Source of the DNA: Lachnoclostridium sp. UBA1308
Lineage (GTDB): Bacteria > Bacillota > Clostridia > Lachnospirales > Lachnospiraceae
Assembly (NCBI GenBank): GCA_002307215.1
Contig: DBTU01000037.1
Coordinates: 163,944 to 227,943 of the forward strand
DNA length: 64,000 nt
Direction: 5' to 3'
In this document: piece by piece, positions 35,008-43,617 of the stretch
Numbering within the stretch: the first letter of the stretch is position 1
Layout: each line of letters starts with the position of its first letter
Notes under the pieces: model-generated
Told to the model about the DNA's origin: nothing
Databases searched by the model: none
What the model saw: only the letters and a program-made list of their open reading frames with translations
Made by a program: the position numbers and the translations under genes

Positions 35008-36738
35008 ATGAAACTGCTTTTGAGATTGGGAAGAGACGCGATCAGGTACAAAACACTTTACATAGTTGCAATTATCTCAACCCTGACACTAACTATTATT
35101 AATCTAACTGTACCAAAGCTACTATCTTCCATTATCGCATTGGTTGAGAATGGCAAGACCGATCATTGGTCAACAAAGCTCCTAACACTTACCCTGTCAT
35201 TGATCATACTGTATCTGCTTCGTATTTTATTCCGCTATCTAAGCAATTTCCTTGCACATAAGGCTGCGTGGCATCTTGTAGAGGATATCCGCGTTAGAAT
35301 CTATAGTAGAATTCAAAGCTTTTCCATGAGCTTTTTCCATGACAAACAGACCGGAGACCTGATGAGCCGAGTTGTTAACGACACCTCAACCTTCGAGCTT
35401 CTATATGCACATATCATACCGGAAATGATTACGAATATCGTAACCGTAGTCGGAGTCATGGTGATTTTGCTTTTTATTAATGTAAAACTGGCACTATTAA
35501 CTTGTATCCCGGTTCCCTTCGTATTATTCTCCGGATGGATTTTCTCAACTAAAATTCGCCCTAATTTTATGAAATCGCAGAAAGCTCTTGCCGGATTAAA
35601 CTCCAAGTTACAGGATAATTTCTCGGGTATTCATGAAATACAAGCCTTTGGTAAGGAATCCTATGAGGAAGAGCAGATTTCAAATCAGGCCGGTGCCTAT
35701 ACAAAAGCTATCCTGCATGCGCTGAACTTAAGTGCCGCATTTCATCCCGGCGTGGAATTCTTATCTTCTACCGGCTCGGTGATAGTAATCGGAGTCGGTG
35801 GATTATTAGCCTTCTCCGGTAATCTTTCTATATCGGATATTGTAGCTTTCCTGCTTTATCTGGCGCTCTTCTATACTCCTATCTCCGGCCTAGCCCGTAC
35901 ATTAGAGGATATTCAGCAAGCATATGCCGGAGCTGAGCGCGTCATGATGATACTTGACACGCCAAATGATATTATCGATGTACCGGGAGCTCAGGAGCTA
36001 ACTGATGTACGGGGTAGCATCACATTTGATTCGGTTGATTTCAGCTATGATAAACAAGTCCCAATACTGAAAAACATTAATTTTACCTGTCAGCCTGGAC
36101 AGATGATTGCACTGGTCGGTCCGACCGGTGTGGGAAAGACTACACTGACACAGCTGATATCACGCTTTTATGAACCGACAAACGGCCATATCTTAATTGA
36201 TGGAAAGGATTTAAATACAGTTACCTTACAAAGTCTTCGTGCGAATATTGCTCCGGTTCTTCAAGACACTTTTCTTTTTAACGGAACAATCGCAGAAAAC
36301 ATCGGGTATGCTGATCCAAATGCCGAATTGGAAGAAATTATTGCTGCTTCAAAGGCTGCAAGAATTCATGATAATATTATGGATATGATTGACGGTTATG
36401 ATACCCGGGTGGGTGAGCGTGGTATGCGCCTTTCAGGAGGTCAAAAGCAAAGAATAGCGATTGCCAGGGCTATTCTACGTAAAGCTCCGATTATCATACT
36501 GGATGAAGCTACTGCTTCCGTGGATGTTGAGACAGAACGGGAAATCCAACGTGCCATCGCAGATCTTGCCGGTACCCGTACCATAGTAGCGATTGCTCAC
36601 CGATTATCTACCATCCAAAACGCAGATCTCATTCTGGTACTTGAGGATGGCTGTATCGTACAAAGCGGAACCCATGAGGAATTATTACGACAAGAAGGAT
36701 TATATAAGCGTCTAAACCAAGCTCAGACAAAACACTGA
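35008..36738 (+). CDS. ABC-type exporter, fused membrane and ATPase domains
   Basis: 576 aa. Six transmembrane helices (about 1-300) and a C-terminal NBD with Walker A GPTGVGKTT, signature LSGGQKQR, Walker B IIILDEATASVD and H-loop IAHRLSTI, all canonical. With both nucleotide motifs intact and no partner gene it is expected to act as a homodimeric exporter of lipid, peptide or drug. GGGAGG precedes the ATG by 8 nt. It stands alone; downstream is a decayed exonuclease gene. Confidence 0.92.
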   Translation: MKLLLRLGRDAIRYKTLYIVAIISTLTLTIINLTVPKLLSSIIALVENGKTDHWSTKLLTLTLSLIILYLLRILFRYLSNFLAHKAAWHLVEDIRVRIYSRIQSFSMSFFHDKQTGDLMSRVVNDTSTFELLYAHIIPEMITNIVTVVGVMVILLFINVKLALLTCIPVPFVLFSGWIFSTKIRPNFMKSQKALAGLNSKLQDNFSGIHEIQAFGKESYEEEQISNQAGAYTKAILHALNLSAAFHPGVEFLSSTGSVIVIGVGGLLAFSGNLSISDIVAFLLYLALFYTPISGLARTLEDIQQAYAGAERVMMILDTPNDIIDVPGAQELTDVRGSITFDSVDFSYDKQVPILKNINFTCQPGQMIALVGPTGVGKTTLTQLISRFYEPTNGHILIDGKDLNTVTLQSLRANIAPVLQDTFLFNGTIAENIGYADPNAELEEIIAASKAARIHDNIMDMIDGYDTRVGERGMRLSGGQKQRIAIARAILRKAPIIILDEATASVDVETEREIQRAIADLAGTRTIVAIAHRLSTIQNADLILVLEDGCIVQSGTHEELLRQEGLYKRLNQAQTKH

Positions 36739-36862
36739 TCACTATAGGAAGTTATCGAGCAGACATGCTATCACTATAGTTGCATAGAAGAAGTGGAAAT
36801 ATAACAATATTTAGTATGATATACAATTTTCTAACGAAAGATTCTTCACATAGGAGAACGGA

Positions 36863-37225
36863 ATGGATAAATTATTAATTGTTGATGGTCAAAAAGGTAA
36901 TAAACGAACAGATATTAATGATGAATACAATGCAAATCGTTATTTCGTCTTTTAATTCAGACTTTTTTCAACTTATTAATAAAAATACCTTTATATTAAG
37001 GTATAAGGGTAAGCAAACCATGATTCTTGATCCAAAAAACTTTTATGAAAAGTATGGAATTTTACCACAATATTTTGCTGATTATAAATCAATGGTAGGC
37101 GATACTGCAGATAATATAAACTTGAAGATAAAGCACCAATACCGTTATCTATTTGTGAGTTATTATTTGATATAAATAAACTATCAAATACGACTGAAAT
37201 ATTAAAACAAATTGGAGTAAAATAA
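36863..37225 (+). pseudogene. 5'-3' exonuclease (PolA N-terminal-like), collapsed by three internal deletions
   Basis: Pieces of one exonuclease are lined up in order. First, a good AGGAG and ATG give MDKLLIVDG, then directly NKRTDINDEYNANR. After a frame change comes VISSFNSDFFQLINKN, continuing to GILPQYFADYKSMVGDTADN (36936-37110 region). After another frame change come KLEDKAPIPLSICELLFDIN and TEILKQIGVK, ending with TAA at 37225. A complete homologue would be roughly 280 residues. About 120 codons remain, so three segments are missing while the outer ends are intact. The family carries acidic metal-site residues; SDFF and GDTADN are part of that core. No functional product is expected. 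Confidence 0.85.
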
Positions 37226-37247
37226 GGAAAATATGAAGATGGCTTGA

Positions 37248-37338
37248 TTCGAGCGTCAAATCCCCACTTTTATTGTGTCTATCGTTAATTTGCATAATTA
37301 CGCTCTTGAATGGTAATACATAACATCGTTAATTTGCA
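37248..37338 (+). repeat. single copy of the palindrome terminus and a 14-bp direct repeat
   Basis: TTCGAGCGTCAAA at 37248-37260 is identical to the first 13 bases at the left end of the 250-bp palindrome at 38075. Next to it ATCGTTAATTTGCA occurs twice, at 37281-37294 and 37325-37338. The rest of 37226-37482 shows no gene. The terminus and the palindrome's right end form an inverted pair around the acetyltransferase gene. Confidence 0.6.
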
Positions 37339-37482
37339 ACACGCTTCCGCTTGGATGAAGTAAGTAGTGGTAAGCAGTTACAGTAGCAATGGCGAACTTA
37401 ATAATTGTCCAGATTTGATTTTCAAGTTCGGATTATATAACACACAATATATCATGATGTATTTTGAAAGAGGGTAAGAGAA

Positions 37483-38028
37483 ATGAGCGAAATTAAGTTG
37501 ATTAAACCATCTGCTGAGTATACAGAGAAAATTGCGGAATATAGAGCGGAATTTCCTGCTGAACGTGAGAGAGTTACATACGACCCAAGCAGAATCCCGG
37601 GTATGGATTATCTTGAAAAGTACGACAAAATACTTGACTGGCTTCAGTTTTGCGAAAATATGTCCGACAAATTAACTTGGTATATGGCATTTCGTGAAAG
37701 CGATAGTAAGATTGTCGGTTTTATTGTTTTTCGTCATAAGCTCGAATACGATGATGACGATATAGAATTTGCCTCAAACTTCGGCTATTCAGTTTGTCCA
37801 AGCGAACGTGGTAAAGGGTACGCAAAAGAGCAGTTACGGCTTGGCTTACAGAAAGCAAAAGCGTTCGGGCTTGATAAAGTGCGAATTATTTGTCGTGATA
37901 TAAACATTGGCAGCAATAAAACAATTCTTGCCAACAGCGGTGTTCATGTTGACACGATTCACGGTGAGAAATCGGGATTGAATGTTAATCGTTATGACAT
38001 CCAGATGAGTATCAACAATATGTTGTGA
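37483..38028 (+). CDS. GNAT family N-acetyltransferase
   Basis: 181 aa, a complete GNAT fold. It has an N-terminal motif region, a central strand KIVGFIVFRHKLEYD, and the acetyl-CoA loop in NFGYSVCPSERGKGYAKEQLRLGLQKA. The terminal strands KVRIICRDINIGSNKTILANSG match acetyltransferase family 3/RimJ-like proteins. The acceptor is unknown. AGAGGG precedes the ATG by 8 nt. It is a single gene lying between a pseudogene and a 250-bp palindrome, with matching sequence termini on both sides, so it may have been carried in. Confidence 0.88.
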   Translation: MSEIKLIKPSAEYTEKIAEYRAEFPAERERVTYDPSRIPGMDYLEKYDKILDWLQFCENMSDKLTWYMAFRESDSKIVGFIVFRHKLEYDDDDIEFASNFGYSVCPSERGKGYAKEQLRLGLQKAKAFGLDKVRIICRDINIGSNKTILANSGVHVDTIHGEKSGLNVNRYDIQMSINNML

Positions 38029-38075
38029 CAGAGCAAAATATTTTATTAATTAATTTTACTATTACATACTTAAAT

Positions 38076-38325
38076 TCGAGCGTCAAAAGTCGAAAACAAA
38101 CTTAAGACATGGATATCGTTGTATCTATACTCATGCGGGCAGACCGGCTGACGACGGCTGTCCATATTCGTTTTGAGACTCTAGTGAAAATGGCGCCTAC
38201 TTTTGCGACATTTTCACTATGTTTTGAGGCTCAAATAAGAATATGCCTAGGAAGGAAAGGCAACCAAATGAATATAGATACAACGAGATTCATGTCATAT
38301 CCTCAATACGACTTTTGACACTCGA
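38076..38325. mobile_element. 250-bp near-perfect palindrome with 17-bp inverted ends (MITE-like)
   Basis: The ends TCGAGCGTCAAAAGTCG (38076-38092) and CGACTTTTGACACTCGA (38309-38325) are inverted repeats with one mismatch. Inside, 38106-38129 pairs with 38273-38296 (22 of 24), the CATATTC...TTTTGAG parts pair, and TAGTGAAAATG (38182-38192) pairs with CATTTTCACTA (38209-38219). All pairs are centred on about 38200, so the whole element folds into one hairpin. CATACTT occurs just outside each end (38065-38071 and 38327-38333), a possible target duplication. No protein is supported; an open frame inside is a by-product. Confidence 0.75.
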
Positions 38326-38398
38326 CCATACTTTACTAATATATTTTCTATATGTTTTATTTGTTTTGCATTAAATCTTTTGCAATAAATCTTTTGCA

Positions 38399-40159
38399 TT
38401 AAATGCTTTTCACATCCAACTTGATATGAACATCTGACAGCTGCTTTGCATCTACCTCGGAAGGAGCTCCCATCATAACATCCTGTGCTGTCTTATTCAT
38501 CGGGAACGGAATGATTTCTCTGATACTTTCTTCTCCTGCGATCAGCATTACCATTCGGTCAACACCCGGTGCAATTCCTGCATGCGGTGGCGCACCATAA
38601 CAGAAGGCATTGTACATTGCAGGGAATTTTGCTTTCACATCCTCTTCCCCGAGTCCTACCAATTCAAAGGCTTTTACCATACTCTCAGGATCATGATTAC
38701 GTACCGCTCCGGAGGATAATTCTATTCCGTTACATACTAGATCATACTGATATGCATTGATATCAAGAGGATTTTGATTCAATAAAGCATCCATTCCGCC
38801 CTGTGGCATAGAGAAAGGATTATGACAAAATTCTAACTTACCGGATTCCTCTCCCATCTCATACATCGGGAAATCAACAATCCAGCAAAATTCATAGCAT
38901 TCTTTCTTCATGTGTCCCGGTGCTACATTTCCAATGAAACGTCTAAATACTCCCGCAGTCTTCTGTGCTGTCAACTTATTACCGGCCACAACACCGACAA
39001 AATCGCCAACCTTTAAAGATAGGGCATCTATTACTTGCTCTTTACGTTCCTGAAGGAATTTAGCGATACCACCGATAATACTACCGCTTTCATCTAACTT
39101 AAACCAATACGCCTTTTGGCCTGACTGCACTTCTACATCAGCGCAGAGAGCGTCAATTTCTTTTCTGGTTCCATTGTATCCGCTGACTACAACCGCTTTC
39201 ACCGTCTGTCCTTCAAAGGGCTGGAAGCCACAATCACTCATGCAGGCAGTCGCATCCTGAACAACCAAATCAATTCGAAGATCGGGTTTATCAGAGCCGT
39301 AGATCTCCATCGAATCATTGTAGGAGATACGTTTGAACGGTGCCTGTGAAGCGGTTGTGTATTTACCGTATTTTGCAAAAATCGGAGGAAGAACCTCTTC
39401 CAATATGCCGAATACATCATCCTGAGATGCAAATGCCATCTCCATATCAAGCTGATAGAACTCGCCTGGTGAACGGTCTGCTCTTGCATCCTCATCACGA
39501 AAACAAGGTGCAATTTGAAAATACCGATCAAAGCCTGAGGTCATCAAAAGCTGTTTAAACTGCTGAGGTGCTTGGGGAAGTGCATAGAACTTTCCCGGAT
39601 GATTTCTTGAGGGAACCAAATAATCTCTTGCGCCTTCCGGAGACGAACAGGTCAGAATCGGAGTTGTGATTTCAAGAAAATCATGCTCCATCATACTCTG
39701 CCTGAGATCAGCAACGATTTTACATCTTAGTACGATTTTTTCTTTTACTGCAGGATTACGCAGATCCAGATATCTGTATTTAAGTCTTGTGTTATCATCA
39801 GCCTCTCTGGAACGGTTGATTTCAAAGGGTAATTCATTATACATGCATTTACCCAGCACCGTAATATCCTCGGGAAGTACTTCGATCTCTCCGGTTGTAA
39901 TCTTATCCGTCTTACTGGAGCGTTCTCTGACAAGACCGGTTATGGAGAGCGTTGATTCATTATTTATACCTGCAAGTTTCTCCATCATCTCTTCATTATC
40001 AATTACTACCTGCGTAATTCCGTAAAAATCACGCAGGATTAAGAAGCCCAGATTCTTACTGAGCTTACGCATATTCTCATACCATCCGACGATTGTTATC
40101 TTCTTCCCGACATCGGACATTCTTAATTCATTGCATGTATGTGTTCTTGACTGTACCAT
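38399..40159 (-). CDS. second aspartyl-tRNA synthetase (class II, bacterial type)
   Basis: 586 aa. It has an N-terminal OB anticodon-binding domain, a catalytic class II core with motif 2 FRDEDARADRSPGEFYQLDME, an inserted GAD domain, and motif 3 PPHAGIAPGVDRM. All core motifs are intact. Compared with the first AspRS of the same operon, the OB-domain loop reads NMRKLSKNLGFLILRD. It lacks the His found in the DHGG loop of the other copy, at a position known to affect tRNA-Asp versus tRNA-Asn choice. It may therefore be the more selective, or a repurposed, copy. The ATG at 40159 has AGAGGG 8 nt upstream (GTG at 40168 also open). It is the last gene of the T-box operon. Confidence 0.92.
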   Translation of the reverse strand: MVQSRTHTCNELRMSDVGKKITIVGWYENMRKLSKNLGFLILRDFYGITQVVIDNEEMMEKLAGINNESTLSITGLVRERSSKTDKITTGEIEVLPEDITVLGKCMYNELPFEINRSREADDNTRLKYRYLDLRNPAVKEKIVLRCKIVADLRQSMMEHDFLEITTPILTCSSPEGARDYLVPSRNHPGKFYALPQAPQQFKQLLMTSGFDRYFQIAPCFRDEDARADRSPGEFYQLDMEMAFASQDDVFGILEEVLPPIFAKYGKYTTASQAPFKRISYNDSMEIYGSDKPDLRIDLVVQDATACMSDCGFQPFEGQTVKAVVVSGYNGTRKEIDALCADVEVQSGQKAYWFKLDESGSIIGGIAKFLQERKEQVIDALSLKVGDFVGVVAGNKLTAQKTAGVFRRFIGNVAPGHMKKECYEFCWIVDFPMYEMGEESGKLEFCHNPFSMPQGGMDALLNQNPLDINAYQYDLVCNGIELSSGAVRNHDPESMVKAFELVGLGEEDVKAKFPAMYNAFCYGAPPHAGIAPGVDRMVMLIAGEESIREIIPFPMNKTAQDVMMGAPSEVDAKQLSDVHIKLDVKSI

Positions 40160-40185
40160 ATACGCCACCCTCTACTTTTATTTTT

Positions 40186-40320
40186 AATACCTTTATTTAC
40201 TAAATACCTTTATTGATTAAATGCCTTTATTAATAAAATTCCTTTATTAATTAAATGCCTTTATTAATAAATTCCTTTATTAATTAAATGCCTTTATTAA
40301 TTAAATTCCTTTATTGATCA
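40186..40320. repeat. eight tandem 17-bp units spanning the gatB stop codon
   Basis: Units of the form AATxCCTTTATTAATTA (plus strand) begin at 40186, 40203, 40220, 40237, 40254, 40271 (16 bp), 40287 and 40304. The rightmost unit encodes the last residues of GatB (LINKGI), and the gatB stop lies at 40301-40303, so the array seems to have grown from the 3' end of the gene. On the minus strand each unit shows AATAAAGG. The array fills most of the gap between gatB and the second aspS. Confidence 0.92.
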
Positions 40321-41722
40321 AATCCTTAATTATGGCTTCTGCCTGCTTTGTATCCGCTTTTCCCTTGGACTGTCTCATGATATGACCAAACATGATATTG
40401 ATTGCTTTGTCTTTACCTGCCATGATATCGGCAACTGCCTTCGGATTGGCATCGATTGCTTCCTGACACCATGTGACTAAATCATCCGTCGAAATATCTT
40501 CCAGATCCTCCGCCTTAATAAATTCCGCTGCCGACTTTCCATTCTCTAACATCTGCTGAAGTGTAGTTTGAGCCATCTTAACGTTGATTTTCTTTTCATC
40601 ATACATCTTAACCAGCTCTGCAAACTGCTTCGCATCCGTCTTAATTTCAAACAGCTCTTTATCTTCCTCTGTATTCAAATTAGCATAGATGATTCCGGTA
40701 ATCAGATTGGAAGCATTCTTGACACTTGCTCCCTGCGCCAGTGAAGCTTCAAAGAATTCGGTCACTCGTCTGTATTTATACATCTGCTTTGCTGTTAACT
40801 CAGGTAGCTCAAGCTCGGTTACATACCTTTTTAATTTATCAAACGGTAACTCAGGAAGCGAGCTTTGTATTTCATCCACCTTCTCCTGCACCATTTGAAA
40901 ACGTATGATATCCGGATCGGGGAAATAGCGATAATCATCCGAGTTTTCCTTCTCTCGCATCGGGGATATGGTATCGGTGACATCATCGTAGCGCATCGTC
41001 TCCTGAATGATGGTTCCACCTGATTCCAAGATATCCGTCTGTCGTTCCACCTCTGCATACATTGCCTTAAGTATGAAATTCAAGGAATTGATATTCTTGG
41101 ACTCGGTTCTTGTCCCGAACTCCTTGGTACCGACTTCACGCAAGGATACATTAACGTCACAGCGCATGGAGCCTTCTTGCATCTTGCAATCGGATATTCC
41201 TATATAACGCATGATCAACTGAAGCTTTTCTGCATATTCCTTCGCTTCCTCAGGGGTAGAGATATCCGGTTCTGATACGATTTCAATTAACGGAACTCCT
41301 CCACGATTGTAATCGACATAGGTAAAACCATTTTCATGAATGAGCTTACCTGCATCCTCCTCGATATGGATACGAGTAATTCCTATCCTTTTTCCGCTGT
41401 CCAAGTCGATAAAACCATGCTCGCAAAGCGGTTCATCATACTGAGAAATCTGATATGCCTTCGGCAAATCCGGATAACAATAATTCTTTCTGTCCATATG
41501 CGAAATGTTATTAATCTTACAGTGAATGGCAAGCCCAGCTCTGACTGCATATTCAACAACTTTTTTATTTAATATCGGAAGAGAGCCCGGTTGACCGGTA
41601 CAAACCGGACAACAATGAGTGTTCGGATCTCCTCCGAAGGCTGTCGTACAGCCACAGAAAATCTTTGTATTGGTTGCCAGCTCTATATGAGTCTCAATAC
41701 CGCAAACTATTTCATATCTCAT
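40301..41722 (-). CDS. gatB: Asp-tRNA(Asn)/Glu-tRNA(Gln) amidotransferase subunit B
   Basis: 473 aa, full length. MRYEIVCGIETHIELATNTKIFCGC opens the protein, with the metal-site cysteines in CGC and CCPVCTGQPG. The MDRKNYCYPDLPKAYQISQYDEPLCEHG block and the C-terminal YqeY-like domain (about 325-473) follow. GatB binds the misacylated tRNA and phosphorylates its side-chain carboxylate before amidation with ammonia from GatA. The ATG overlaps the gatA stop by 4 bp (translational coupling), with AAGGAGGTG in front. The last residues lie in a 17-bp tandem array. Confidence 0.97.
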   Translation of the reverse strand: MRYEIVCGIETHIELATNTKIFCGCTTAFGGDPNTHCCPVCTGQPGSLPILNKKVVEYAVRAGLAIHCKINNISHMDRKNYCYPDLPKAYQISQYDEPLCEHGFIDLDSGKRIGITRIHIEEDAGKLIHENGFTYVDYNRGGVPLIEIVSEPDISTPEEAKEYAEKLQLIMRYIGISDCKMQEGSMRCDVNVSLREVGTKEFGTRTESKNINSLNFILKAMYAEVERQTDILESGGTIIQETMRYDDVTDTISPMREKENSDDYRYFPDPDIIRFQMVQEKVDEIQSSLPELPFDKLKRYVTELELPELTAKQMYKYRRVTEFFEASLAQGASVKNASNLITGIIYANLNTEEDKELFEIKTDAKQFAELVKMYDEKKINVKMAQTTLQQMLENGKSAAEFIKAEDLEDISTDDLVTWCQEAIDANPKAVADIMAGKDKAINIMFGHIMRQSKGKADTKQAEAIIKDLINKGI

Positions 41723-43176
41723 ATGCTGACACCTCCTTCATATACACCCACCTTGTCTTCGCTGTTTTGCTCATAGAAATATGCCATATTCAGGATTGTC
41801 GCCTCATCAAATTTCTTACCCATGATCTGCATTCCAATCGGTAACCCTTTTGAGTCCTTACCGCACGGAACAGAAATCGAGGGAATTCCTGCAATATTAA
41901 TCGGAACCGTACAAATATCGGACAGATACATATCAACCGAACTGGTTCCCTTATAATTTAGAGGAAATGCTGTATTCGGTGCTGTCGGAGCGATTAATAC
42001 ATCACATTGTTCAAATGTTTGCTGAAACTCTTTAATGATTTCTTCCCTGATAATGCAGGCCTTCTTATAATAAGCATCGTAGTAACCACTGGAAAGTACA
42101 TAAGTTCCAAGCATGATACGACGTTTTACTTCATCACCGAAGCCTTCGCTTCTGGTACGATAGATCATATCCTCGATGCTTTCATAGGAATTTGTCCGGT
42201 GACCATAACGAATCCCGTCATATCTTCCCAAATTGGAAGAGGCCTCCGCACAGGCGATAATATAATAAACCGGAAGTGCTAACTTCATTGCCGGAAGCTT
42301 AATCGGGATAACCTCAGCACCATTTTTCTCAAACAACTTAATTGCCTCAAATATCTGCGCTTTCATATCCGAATCTATACCATCAAAGAACTCTTCTGCA
42401 ATACCGATTTTCTTTCCCTTGATATCCTGATTTAAGTTCTCCATCAGATTGCCATATTCAAAAGTCTTACTTGTCTGATCCCTAGAGTCTACACCTTTGA
42501 TTACATCAAACACGATTGCCGCATCCTTCACACTGTAGGTCAACGGTCCAATCTGATCCAGGGAGCTTCCGTAGGCAATCAGCCCATAACGGGATACCGC
42601 ACCATATGTGGGCTTGAGTCCAACAATACCACAAAAAGATGCAGGTTGACGGATGGAACCGCCGGTATCCGAACCCAGACCATAAGCTGCCATATTGGCA
42701 CATACAGCCGCAGCTACACCGCCGGAGGAACCGCCGGTTACATGCGCCATATTTCTTGGATTTAGGGGCGCGCCATAACAGCTTGACTCTGAGGTACTTC
42801 CCATTGCAAATTCGTCCATATTAGCCTTACCGAGTAGTACGGCACCCTGTGCCTTAAGTTTTTCCCATACAGCAGAATCATAATACGGCTTGAAGCCGTC
42901 CAGTATTTTTGAACAGCAGGTTGTCAGTAATCCGTCCGTACAGATGTTATCTTTTAAGGTCATCGGAATCCCGCATAACTTAGACGCATTCCCGGTCTTT
43001 AGCATACTGTCCGCATTTTCGGCACCCAAAAGTGCTGTTTCATAGGTTGTATGCACATATGCATTTATTTTTGGATTGGCTTCCTCAATCACTTTGATAT
43101 ATTCCTTCGTAAGTTCCACAGAAGATATTTCACGGCTTTGAAGCTTTGCAGATAATTCAGATATTATTTCCTTCAT
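41719..43176 (-). CDS. gatA: Asp-tRNA(Asn)/Glu-tRNA(Gln) amidotransferase subunit A
   Basis: 485 aa, amidase-signature enzyme that releases ammonia from glutamine. The catalytic Lys is in PMTLKDNICTDG, the GGSSGG loop follows, and the Ser pair is in GLGSDTGGSIRQPASFCG. The ATG at 43188 gives an extra MVIF; the ATG at 43176 starts the normal MKEIISEL. The stretch before it (GAAAGG then ATGGTTAT) is shared with an ABC exporter gene and a GH95 gene and belongs to repeat copy D. It is 79 bp from gatC and overlaps gatB by 4 bp. Confidence 0.97.
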   Translation of the reverse strand: MKEIISELSAKLQSREISSVELTKEYIKVIEEANPKINAYVHTTYETALLGAENADSMLKTGNASKLCGIPMTLKDNICTDGLLTTCCSKILDGFKPYYDSAVWEKLKAQGAVLLGKANMDEFAMGSTSESSCYGAPLNPRNMAHVTGGSSGGVAAAVCANMAAYGLGSDTGGSIRQPASFCGIVGLKPTYGAVSRYGLIAYGSSLDQIGPLTYSVKDAAIVFDVIKGVDSRDQTSKTFEYGNLMENLNQDIKGKKIGIAEEFFDGIDSDMKAQIFEAIKLFEKNGAEVIPIKLPAMKLALPVYYIIACAEASSNLGRYDGIRYGHRTNSYESIEDMIYRTRSEGFGDEVKRRIMLGTYVLSSGYYDAYYKKACIIREEIIKEFQQTFEQCDVLIAPTAPNTAFPLNYKGTSSVDMYLSDICTVPINIAGIPSISVPCGKDSKGLPIGMQIMGKKFDEATILNMAYFYEQNSEDKVGVYEGGVSI

Positions 43177-43177
43177 A

Positions 43178-43258
43178 AAAATAACCATACCTTTCTATAT
43201 AGCCTGCCCTTTGAATAAGTTTGGGCCGAGGATTATGCAGGCACAAACATGCAAGTTA
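43178..43258 (+). repeat. dispersed repeat, copy D, between gatC and gatA
   Basis: Contains AGCCTGCCCTTTGAATAAG followed by hairpin 1 (AGTTTGGGCC with GGCACAAACA), and an alternative pair GCCTGC/GCAGGC. Hairpin 2 is missing. The left edge runs into the gatA start (shared GAAAGG and ATGGTTAT leader). The right edge abuts the gatC stop codon at 43256-43258. It is inserted within an operon without breaking either gene. Confidence 0.8.
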
Positions 43259-43549
43259 CGCCTTACTTCTCTTCACACTGAAAAATCCGTTCTTATCTTC
43301 CACATTGGAAACGATCTTTTCATTCGGCAGGGAAGCTATCATCTGATCCTCACGCAGTTCTTCAAAGGAAATAATTTCTGATCCTACACTCCGAATTTCC
43401 ATTGTTCCGCCTTCGACTGATTCATTAATGGTATCTGCAAATGCAATGATTTCATCAAATTCACCTACGAACTTCTCAAGCTCTGCTTCGGAAAAGCGCA
43501 GTCTTCCGAGCTTGGCGAGCTTTTCAATCTCTGTTCTTGTTACTGCCAT
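43256..43549 (-). CDS. gatC: Asp-tRNA(Asn)/Glu-tRNA(Gln) amidotransferase subunit C
   Basis: 97 aa, normal for GatC. MAVTRTEIEKLAKLGRLRFSEAELEKF opens the protein, and the conserved DxxxxFADTINE region and REDQ motif follow. It ties GatA and GatB together. The frame is open 23 codons upstream to 43618, but GGAG lies 8 nt before the ATG at 43549. It is 68 bp downstream of the first aspS and separated from gatA by repeat copy D. Confidence 0.95.
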   Translation of the reverse strand: MAVTRTEIEKLAKLGRLRFSEAELEKFVGEFDEIIAFADTINESVEGGTMEIRSVGSEIISFEELREDQMIASLPNEKIVSNVEDKNGFFSVKRSKA

Positions 43550-43617
43550 TGTTTCATCTCCATTCTCAACCGGCAATACAGTCTTAAGCCATAATGCCAA
43601 GTCAAACTCTATTACCA

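Noticed and set aside
38109..38318. Open frame of 69 codons downstream of the acetyltransferase
   Set aside because: It lies wholly inside the 250-bp palindrome, has no ribosome binding site, and the mirror arm explains its composition.
40186..40320. CRISPR-like array
   Set aside because: Units are contiguous with no spacers and match the gatB 3' end; there are no cas genes.
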